DNA of 7,084 nt from Clostridiales bacterium (lineage in GTDB: Bacteria > Bacillota_A > Clostridia > Tissierellales > Sedimentibacteraceae). Each line of letters opens with the position of its first letter. Position 1 is the stretch's first letter. The notes beneath the pieces are model-generated. The model was not told where the DNA came from, made no database searches, and saw only the letters and a program-made list of their open reading frames with translations. Below are positions 1 to 5,141 of this stretch, one piece after another. The translations under genes and the position numbers were made by a program. Where the stretch lies: positions 17,392 through 24,475 of the forward strand of contig DOON01000295.1 in NCBI GenBank assembly GCA_003514865.1, given 5' to 3'.

Positions 1-113
1 TTTCCCTCCTCAACTAATTTAACCGCAAGTGAACCGGCAGAATCGTAATCAACATTAAGCTCATCATCAAAAGGTGTCACCATAGCGGTTATCAATCTTC
101 CCCATTCAACCAT
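1..113 (-). CDS. dapA: Dihydrodipicolinate synthase (4-hydroxy-tetrahydrodipicolinate synthase), N-terminal fragment
   Basis: Only the first 37 codons are present; the gene runs off the left edge. The visible residues begin MVEWGRLITAMVTPFDDEL. The G-R-L-I-T-A-M-V-T-P-F block is the conserved first beta-strand of the DapA TIM barrel. The family condenses pyruvate with aspartate-4-semialdehyde on a Schiff-base lysine, which lies outside the window. The ATG at 113 is preceded by AAGGGAG (minus strand, about 121-127) at good spacing, so the start is secure. The gene is divergent from asd, which makes its substrate, across a 138-base gap. Its product is shared by lysine/diaminopimelate synthesis and dipicolinate synthesis; the nearby dpaAB makes a role in spore DPA likely (inference). 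A related DapA-family aldolase cannot be fully excluded from 37 residues, but context makes DapA by far the best call. Confidence 0.87.
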   Translation of the reverse strand, partial: MVEWGRLITAMVTPFDDELNVDYDSAGSLAVKLVEEG

Positions 114-209
114 ATTATTTCTCCCTTCAAAATATTGTAATCCATTTTATGAAATAGATCGGTATATTGCTAACAAAAAAGAGGTCTGCTGAATAAAATA
201 AAAGCATCT

Positions 210-225
210 GATTACTGAGGTAATC
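210..225. other. Small dyad in the asd leader
   Basis: GATTAC-TGAG-GTAATC forms a perfect 6-bp stem with a 4-base loop, about 11 bases before the asd Shine-Dalgarno sequence. No U-run follows, so it is not an intrinsic terminator. It could be an operator half-site pair or a leader hairpin affecting asd translation. It could also be chance in AT-rich DNA. In the 114-251 gap between dapA and asd I see no convincing sigma-A, sigma-E or sigma-K promoter on either strand, and no riboswitch or T-box. Confidence 0.3.
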
Positions 226-236
226 TTAGAAAATTT

Positions 237-243
237 AAGGAGG
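237..243 (+). promoter_or_regulatory. Ribosome binding site that decides the asd start
   Basis: AAGGAGG is a full-strength Shine-Dalgarno sequence. A TTG at 246 is only 2 bases downstream, too close for efficient initiation. The in-frame TTG at 252 is 8 bases downstream, the usual distance. I therefore place the asd start at 252. No in-frame ATG is available nearby. Confidence 0.75.
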
Positions 244-251
244 AGTTGATT

Positions 252-1271
252 TTGGACGATTATAACGTAGCAATCGTAGGAGCTATGGGAGCTGTAGGCA
301 AGGAGCTTGCAAAAATTCTCATTGAACGGCAATTTCCTGTTAAATCTGTTAAGTTATTAGGCACAGCCGCTAATGAAGGGCGAGAAGTGGGATTTAAGGA
401 TGAAATATTATATACCAAAGAAGCTTGCAAGGGGGCATTTAAGGATGTTGATATTGCATTCTTCTGTGTGGATGCCGAAATAAGCAAAAGCTTAGCCCCC
501 ATAGCAATTGAAGAAGGAGCTGTTGTCATAGACAATAGCAGTGCCTTTAGGATGGATTACAGTATTCCCCTGGTAGTTCCTGAAGTTAATCCTGAAAGTT
601 TAAAAAGTCATAACGGACTCATATCAAATCCAAACTGCTCTACTATACAAATGCTGGTCCCTCTGAAACCAATACATGATAAATATCATATAAAAAGAAT
701 AGTGGTATCCACCTATCAATCCGTTTCCGGCACCGGCAAAAATGCAATTGATGAGCTTGATGAACAAACAAGGAATTATGCTGATAAAAACGAAATAAAG
801 CACTCGGTATATCCGTATCAGATTTTATTTAATACCCTTCCCCATATTGACGCATTTCTTGATAATGGATACACAAAAGAAGAAATGAAAATGATCGATG
901 AAACACATAAAATTTTAGATAAAAAAATTCAGGTGACATCTACAACAGTCAGAATACCTGTATTCAGAGGGCACTCTGAATCAGTAAATATTGAGACGGA
1001 ATTATCTTTTGATATTGATGAAATCAGAGAGCTTCTTGAAAATTTCCCGGGGATTACAGTATTAGACAAACCTGAGGAAAAGCTGTATCCCATGCCTTTG
1101 TTTTCAAAAGATACCAGTGACGTCTTTGTTGGCCGCATCAGACGTGATTTTACCGTTAAAAATGGGCTTAATATGTGGATTGTAGCAGATAATCTGAGAA
1201 AAGGCGCGGCATTAAATGCTGTTCAGATAGCCGAATCACTTATTGAGCAGGACCTAATCAGGAGGCAGTGA
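252..1271 (+). CDS. asd: Aspartate-semialdehyde dehydrogenase
   Basis: A cytoplasmic enzyme that reduces aspartyl-4-phosphate to aspartate-4-semialdehyde with NADPH, the second step of the aspartate pathway and the branch to lysine, threonine and dipicolinate. Numbering from the TTG at 252 (339 residues, a normal family length): an N-terminal Rossmann loop, G-A-M-G-A-V-G, near residues 10-16; D-N-S-S-A-F-R with the substrate-phosphate-binding Arg near residue 100; the catalytic Cys129 in S-N-P-N-C-S-T; the dimerisation/catalytic segment with S-V-S-G-T-G near 157-162; the catalytic His241 in R-G-H; and the C-terminal helix D-N-L-R-K-G-A-A. All expected catalytic residues are present. The TTG start is chosen by Shine-Dalgarno spacing; a TTG at 246 would add two residues. 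The stop TGA shares its last A with the aspartokinase ATG, indicating one operon with translational coupling. Confidence 0.94.
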   Translation: MDDYNVAIVGAMGAVGKELAKILIERQFPVKSVKLLGTAANEGREVGFKDEILYTKEACKGAFKDVDIAFFCVDAEISKSLAPIAIEEGAVVIDNSSAFRMDYSIPLVVPEVNPESLKSHNGLISNPNCSTIQMLVPLKPIHDKYHIKRIVVSTYQSVSGTGKNAIDELDEQTRNYADKNEIKHSVYPYQILFNTLPHIDAFLDNGYTKEEMKMIDETHKILDKKIQVTSTTVRIPVFRGHSESVNIETELSFDIDEIRELLENFPGITVLDKPEEKLYPMPLFSKDTSDVFVGRIRRDFTVKNGLNMWIVADNLRKGAALNAVQIAESLIEQDLIRRQ

Positions 1272-2254
1272 TGAGCATCATAATTCAGAAGTTCGGAGGA
1301 ACTTCCCTGAGAAATTTAAATAATCAAAGTAATTTTCTTAAACAAGTAAAAAAAGAAGCACAAGCCGGCAGCAAGCTTGTTGTAGTGGTATCAGCAATGG
1401 GCAGAAGAGGAGACCCCTACGCCACAGATACTTTAATAAATCAATTAGAAAATATAGGCTCCGCAATAGATCCGAAGAAAAAGGACCTTATTATGTCAGT
1501 TGGAGAAACAATTTCTGCGGCTCTTGCAGCCCATCTGGTAGAAAGTGAAGGATTGCCCTCAGAGGCCTTAACAGGATTCCAAGCAGGGATAATTACAGAT
1601 GATAACTTTAATTCGGGTAAAATAATACAAATCAATACAAATAAAATTGAAGAATATCTAAACAAAAATAAAATTGCAGTAGTTGCAGGATTTCAAGGAG
1701 CTACGGAAAATCTGGAAATAACTACCCTCGGCAGAGGAGGCAGTGATACGACGGCTGTTGCACTTGGTGGAGCTTTAAATGCCGAAAGAGTGGATATATT
1801 TACCGATGTACCCGGAGTTGCCGTTACCGACCCGCGATTAATACCAAATGCCAGATATATTAAAAAAATTTCCTATGATGATATGTATAGAATGGCAATT
1901 AACGGAGCAGGCGTAATTCATCCAAATGCTGTTCTGCTGGGGAAACAGCACAATATACCTGTAAGAATCCTTTCAACATTTACGGATGAACCGGGCACAC
2001 TTATTTCCAATGATAAAAGCGGCTTAAAAGTAATAGGCTTCGGAGTAAAAAAACAAGAAAACAATTCAGTCATATCCTTTATTTTCAATAGTGAATATAG
2101 AGATGAAATCAAGGAAGAACTGGATAAATTCTTGTCGGATGAAAAAGAACACTTAATTAATATGGAATACTTCGATTATAATGCATCTATAACAGTTAAA
2201 AATGAAATGCTAAATGAGTTTTTACAAAAATTATATTCAAACTTCATCCAATAA
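1271..2254 (+). CDS. lysC: Aspartokinase with a shortened regulatory region
   Basis: Phosphorylates aspartate with ATP, the first step of the aspartate pathway, feeding asd directly. The kinase domain fills about residues 1-245: K-F-G-G-T-S (7-12), S-V-G-E (76-79), the nucleotide/aspartate loop T-T-L-G-R-G-G-S-D-T-T-A (151-162), F-T-D-V-P-G-V (177-183), D-P-R (187-189) and N-G-A-G-V-I-H-P (211-218). Usual feedback-regulated aspartokinases are about 400 residues with two ACT domains; here only about 80 residues follow the kinase domain, enough for one beta-alpha-beta-beta-alpha ACT unit. There is no sign of a frameshift, because a terminator follows immediately. GGAGG at 1261-1265 precedes the ATG by 5 bases; a GTG at 1268 is too close. 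By position it corresponds to Bacillus dapG, but sequence alone does not separate isozymes, so the symbol is generic. Loss of feedback control is an inference. Confidence 0.9.
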   Translation: MSIIIQKFGGTSLRNLNNQSNFLKQVKKEAQAGSKLVVVVSAMGRRGDPYATDTLINQLENIGSAIDPKKKDLIMSVGETISAALAAHLVESEGLPSEALTGFQAGIITDDNFNSGKIIQINTNKIEEYLNKNKIAVVAGFQGATENLEITTLGRGGSDTTAVALGGALNAERVDIFTDVPGVAVTDPRLIPNARYIKKISYDDMYRMAINGAGVIHPNAVLLGKQHNIPVRILSTFTDEPGTLISNDKSGLKVIGFGVKKQENNSVISFIFNSEYRDEIKEELDKFLSDEKEHLINMEYFDYNASITVKNEMLNEFLQKLYSNFIQ

Positions 2255-2293
2255 ATCAATGGTGCAGATTCTGAGGAATCTGCACCATTGATT
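2254..2293. terminator. Bidirectional intrinsic terminator between aspartokinase and dpaB
   Basis: A perfect 18-bp inverted repeat (2254-2271 with 2276-2293) around a TGAG loop fills the whole gap between two convergent genes. It begins on the last base of the aspartokinase stop and ends one base before the dpaB stop. The GC-richer core is GGTGCAGATTC. The outer A/T arms give a T-rich 3' flank on either strand (ATTGATTGTTAT on plus, ATTGATTTATT on minus), so it can serve both units. Confidence 0.82.
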
Positions 2294-2294
2294 G

Positions 2295-2873
2295 TTATAC
2301 TAATAAAGGCTGAAGTTGTTTACCTAATATTGCTGCTTCTATTGTTTCTTCAATTTTACCAAATTTAGATATTAGGGAATTTGGTTTATTTACCGCATCG
2401 TCCTGACCAAAAGGCACGAAGTAAATATTTTTTGTATTCAGCAATAGTCCTATATTTTTAGCATTGGCTCCAAGTCCGTCATTTGTCGCTATAGCCAATA
2501 CTAAAGGTTTTTGATTTCTTAAATGTGCCTTGCAAGCCATGGTTACTGTAGTATCAGTTATTGCATTTGCAAGCTCCGCCGCCGTATTACCTGTACATGG
2601 AGCAACTACAATAACATCAAGATTTAATTTGGGTCCCACAGGCTCAGCCTCAACTATGGTCTTTATTAATTCCTTACCTGTAATAATCTTTAATTTGTTT
2701 TTCCATTCTTCTGCTGTACCAAATCTTGTATCAAAGGTATCTGCCGAATGCGACATTATTGGATAAATATCTGCGCCCTTTCTTGCCAAATCCTCGATTA
2801 CCGGAAATACATTGCTGTAATTGCAGGATGAGCCTGTTAATGCAAAACCTATTTTTAATCCTTCTACTGACAT
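2295..2873 (-). CDS. dpaB: Dipicolinate synthase subunit B
   Basis: The smaller subunit of dipicolinate synthase (SpoVFB), which works with DpaA to oxidise the DapA product to pyridine-2,6-dicarboxylate (DPA) in the mother cell; DPA is then loaded as the calcium chelate into the spore core. At 192 residues it has the normal family length. It has a flavoprotein-like fold: A-L-T-G-S-S-C (11-17) at the first strand-loop, T-R-F-G (49-52), the signature V-A-P-C-T-G-N with A-N-A-I-T-D-T (about 90-108), T-N-D-G-L-G (130-135), and F-V-P-F-G-Q-D-D followed by K-P-N-S (152-166). These blocks match what I recall of Bacillus SpoVFB. It starts 2 bases after the dpaA stop. The nearest GAGGAG lies about 14 bases upstream, too far to be ideal, so translation probably depends on coupling to dpaA. 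Confidence 0.93.
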   Translation of the reverse strand: MSVEGLKIGFALTGSSCNYSNVFPVIEDLARKGADIYPIMSHSADTFDTRFGTAEEWKNKLKIITGKELIKTIVEAEPVGPKLNLDVIVVAPCTGNTAAELANAITDTTVTMACKAHLRNQKPLVLAIATNDGLGANAKNIGLLLNTKNIYFVPFGQDDAVNKPNSLISKFGKIEETIEAAILGKQLQPLLV

Positions 2874-2875
2874 AT

Positions 2876-3739
2876 TTATACATCCAACTCCTCTATAATA
2901 TTGTAGATTGTATCCTTAATTGCCATAGCAGCAGTTACCGGCGCCGCCTTTCCCGGAAGGCCTAAAGCACTGACAGCCTTTATTCCCAGCTCCCCGGCAG
3001 CTTCAAAATCAACTCCGCCCGGTTTTGATGCTAAGTCAATCACTGTGCAATTACTATCAATGCGCCTTAATAACTCCCTATCTAATATTATCTGAGGTAT
3101 GGTGTTAAAAACAACGTTCATCCTTGGTAAATATTCCTTTAGCTCTTTTGGGCATACTGAAATATACCCGTTGTTCCTTATCCATGCAAGGTCACTGCAG
3201 CTTCTTGCTTCCACATGCACATTTGCTCCGATTCCATGCAGCATCTTTGATAAAACCTTTCCAATTCTCCCATATCCTAAAACCATAATATTTGAATTAT
3301 GAATGGTGAAAGGCGTTTCCTCCATTGCAATTTGAATGGCCCCCTCGGCTGTCGGTACTGCGTTAAGGACTTGCATTTCTTCTCTTTTAAAATAATCCGC
3401 TGATTTAAGCCTCTTATTCTTTAGCTTTTTTTCGTGCTCCATGCTGAATTTTCCGCCAATAAGCGCCTGATTTTCAGACATGAGGTCAAATACCGCATCG
3501 ATTTGAATTGCTTCATTTGCATATGGGGCATTTACATTTACATTGTCTGTGGAAAAAGGCAATGGACCAATAATAACATTAGCATATTCAACTGCTTCTT
3601 TTAGGTTAGCTGATTCATCATTATACCGGTCCATCCTGTCAAACCCGAAAATGCAAACATCATTTCCGTCTTTTATCAGTAAATTTCCAAGCTCCAGACT
3701 TCTCTTATCTCCGCCCAATATGGTATATTTTAATCCCAT
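2876..3739 (-). CDS. dpaA: Dipicolinate synthase subunit A
   Basis: The larger, pyridine-nucleotide-binding subunit of dipicolinate synthase (SpoVFA). At 287 residues it is close to the roughly 300 of the family. The N-terminal family-specific domain starts with I-L-G-G-D-K-R (7-13), followed by N-A-V-P-T-A-E-G-A (126-134). The Rossmann motif V-L-G-Y-G-R-I-G-K is at 153-161, then F-N-T-I-P-Q (211-216), I-D-L-A-S-K-P-G-G (234-242) and the C-terminal L-G-L-P-G-K-A-A-P (259-267). AAGGAGG (minus strand, 3746-3752) sits 6 bases before the ATG. It is first in a two-gene operon with dpaB, convergent with asd-aspartokinase, and has a sigma-K-like promoter just upstream. The presence of dpaAB separates this organism from cluster I clostridia such as C. 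perfringens, which make DPA without SpoVF. Confidence 0.94.
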   Translation of the reverse strand: MGLKYTILGGDKRSLELGNLLIKDGNDVCIFGFDRMDRYNDESANLKEAVEYANVIIGPLPFSTDNVNVNAPYANEAIQIDAVFDLMSENQALIGGKFSMEHEKKLKNKRLKSADYFKREEMQVLNAVPTAEGAIQIAMEETPFTIHNSNIMVLGYGRIGKVLSKMLHGIGANVHVEARSCSDLAWIRNNGYISVCPKELKEYLPRMNVVFNTIPQIILDRELLRRIDSNCTVIDLASKPGGVDFEAAGELGIKAVSALGLPGKAAPVTAAMAIKDTIYNIIEELDV

Positions 3740-3771
3740 ATTACTCCTCCTTATAGAGTATCACATGATTA

Positions 3772-3798
3772 TATCTTATGATAAAACGGAGCTTTCGT
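3772..3798 (-). promoter_or_regulatory. Sigma-K-type sporulation promoter of dpaAB
   Basis: Reading the minus strand, CATAAGATA (3772-3780) is an exact match to the Bacillus sigma-K -10 consensus CATAnnnTA. An AC dinucleotide at 3797-3798 lies 16 bases upstream, fitting the short sigma-K -35 element. Transcription would start near 3765, giving a leader of roughly 25 bases with the Shine-Dalgarno inside it. Sigma-K control of spoVF in the mother cell is established in B. subtilis. An overlapping TATAAT is also present but has no sigma-A -35 at the right spacing. Confidence 0.62.
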
Positions 3799-3815
3799 GA
3801 TAACCCAAATAACAT

Positions 3816-3844
3816 TTGATAATATATAACCTCTGATCTGTAAA
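3816..3844 (+). promoter_or_regulatory. Possible sigma-A promoter for the D-cysteine desulfhydrase gene
   Basis: TTGATA (3816-3821) and TGTAAA (3839-3844) are separated by 17 bases, matching sigma-A at 5/6 and 4/6 positions. The leader would be about 110 bases. A second option further down uses TTGATT (3860-3865) with AT-rich -10 choices near 3883-3890. AT-rich DNA yields such matches easily, so this is tentative. The rest of the 3740-3962 gap shows only the dpaA promoter and the dyad at 3858-3878. Confidence 0.3.
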
Positions 3845-3857
3845 TGTAGACGCAGAT

Positions 3858-3878
3858 ATTTGATTAATAAAATCAAAT
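3858..3878. promoter_or_regulatory. 8-bp dyad upstream of the desulfhydrase gene, possible operator
   Basis: ATTTGATT (3858-3865) and its exact inverse AATCAAAT (3871-3878) flank 5 bases. A further direct copy of ATTTGAT lies at 3814-3820. The dyad would sit just downstream of the first candidate promoter start and would cover the -35 of the second, a natural place for a repressor. No T-run follows, so it is not a terminator. The arms are AT-rich, so chance is possible. Confidence 0.33.
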
Positions 3879-3962
3879 TTACAATTATATATATTTATGT
3901 TATTCTTAAAAAAACACAAGTTGAAAATTCAATAATATATGCTATTCAACAAGGAGGATACT

Positions 3963-5015
3963 ATGTCAATAAGTATTGAGGAAGCAAAAAAGCTCATATC
4001 TTCAGTTCCCAGGGTTGAGCTTGGATTTTTTCCGACACCGCTGCATAAATTAGAAAATTTATCAAGCATGCTGGGGATTAACCTTTTTATCAAGCGCGAC
4101 GATTATACAGGAAAGAACCTGTTCGGCGGAAACAAAACAAGAAAATTAGAATTTTTAATAGGTGAGGCAATTCACCAAAAAAGCGAATATGTGTTTACAT
4201 ATGGTGCAACACAATCAAACCACGCCATGCAAACAGTGTGGGCAGCTTCTTCCCATAATCTGAAACCTGTTCTTTACTTGGTTGCCGTGGTTGAGCCGGA
4301 TGAAAATGATGTAAAAGCAAATCTTTTGCTGGATAAAATATTTGATGCAGAGATACATATTGTAAGCCCCGAAAAAGGTGAGAGCTTCACTAAGGCGGAC
4401 AAGCGCTCTCTCCTCCTTGGCTCCGAGCATATTAAACATCTGGAAGAAGCAGGCCATAAATGCTACAACATCCCCATGGGAGGAGCAAGCGAGATAGGAA
4501 CAGCAGGATATATTTCGGGCTTTGTGGAATTATATGAGCAGGCGCAACAAATGGGAATAAATTTCGACTATCTGTACCATGCCACAGGCTCAGGAGGAAC
4601 AATGGCGGGTCTTGTAGCCGGTAAAAAGCTGCTTGGCGCCGATACGATTATAAAATCAATGGCGGTCCTTGATACAGATAATAATTATATTCCTTACAAG
4701 ACTGAACTGGCAAATGAAGCACTGAAATATATAGGCGCGGCTCCCCTGGTAGATGTATCGGATTTCCAGATCGATACTGGTTTCTATGCCCCTGGATACG
4801 AGCAGCCCAATGAAGGAGCCATCGAAGCCATTAAGCTGCTTGCGAAAAAAGAAGGTATACTCACAGACCCTGTATATAGCGGCAAGGCACTGTCAGGATT
4901 GATTCACGATGCACGAACCGGAAAAATCAAACAGGGCAGTAATGTGGTATTCCTCCACACAGGCGGAGCCACTGCTCTATTCGCAGAAAAAGAGATATTA
5001 GGCAGACTATTTTAG
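3963..5015 (+). CDS. dcyD: PLP-dependent D-cysteine desulfhydrase (ACC deaminase family)
   Basis: A fold-type II PLP enzyme, 350 residues, cytoplasmic. The likely reaction is D-cysteine to pyruvate, sulfide and ammonia. Motifs: L-G-F-F-P-T-P-L (20-27), G-G-N-K-T-R-K with the PLP Schiff-base Lys58, Q-S-N-H (84-87) with the catalytic-loop Ser85, the phosphate-binding loop A-T-G-S-G-G-T (207-213), D-P-V-Y-S-G-K (302-308) and H-T-G-G (332-335). In ACC deaminases the residues equivalent to Ser306 and Thr333 are Glu and Leu; Ser and Thr mark the D-cysteine desulfhydrase branch, as shown by swap mutants of the plant enzyme. L-cysteate sulfo-lyase (CuyA) belongs to the same family and remains an alternative, as does another D-amino acid substrate. 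Met89 replaces the Arg usual after Q-S-N-H-x. The start is the ATG 5 bases after AAGGAGG (3951-3957); an in-frame ATG at 3939 has no such site. It is a single-gene unit with its own terminator. Confidence 0.8.
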   Translation: MSISIEEAKKLISSVPRVELGFFPTPLHKLENLSSMLGINLFIKRDDYTGKNLFGGNKTRKLEFLIGEAIHQKSEYVFTYGATQSNHAMQTVWAASSHNLKPVLYLVAVVEPDENDVKANLLLDKIFDAEIHIVSPEKGESFTKADKRSLLLGSEHIKHLEEAGHKCYNIPMGGASEIGTAGYISGFVELYEQAQQMGINFDYLYHATGSGGTMAGLVAGKKLLGADTIIKSMAVLDTDNNYIPYKTELANEALKYIGAAPLVDVSDFQIDTGFYAPGYEQPNEGAIEAIKLLAKKEGILTDPVYSGKALSGLIHDARTGKIKQGSNVVFLHTGGATALFAEKEILGRLF

Positions 5016-5089
5016 CAGTCAGATAAATGCTTGAATCAGTTAATATATTTCGAACTTTTATAAATTTCCTGGATTTCATATGATGAATT

Positions 5090-5135
5090 AACGGTGCAGA
5101 TTCTCTCGGTTTCTGCACCGTTCTCTTTTAGTTGT
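5090..5135 (+). terminator. Intrinsic terminator after the desulfhydrase gene
   Basis: An 11-bp perfect stem, AACGGTGCAGA (5090-5100) with TCTGCACCGTT (5112-5122), has an 11-base loop and is followed by CTCTTTTAGTTGTTT. The T-rich tail is on the plus strand, so it mainly ends the desulfhydrase transcript. It lies in the convergent gap before the aldehyde dehydrogenase stop and may also slow the minus-strand transcript. The core GGTGCAGATTCT is identical to that at 2261-2272. Confidence 0.75.
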
Positions 5136-5141
5136 TTCGCC

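Noticed and set aside
114..251. Lysine riboswitch or T-box in the dapA-asd gap
   Set aside because: The gap is only 138 bases and shows neither the long structured core nor a terminator/antiterminator pair.
147..332. 61-codon minus-strand reading frame across the asd start
   Set aside because: It overlaps the asd start region antisense, has no ribosome site, and its composition looks like a shadow of AT-rich leader and asd codons.
2526..2965. Plus-strand frames opposite dpaB and dpaA
   Set aside because: Both are antisense to genes with complete family motifs and lack start signals.
3769..3774. TATAAT on the minus strand as a sigma-A promoter of dpaA
   Set aside because: No TTGACA-like element lies 16-18 bases upstream; the overlapping sigma-K match is more complete and fits the gene's role.
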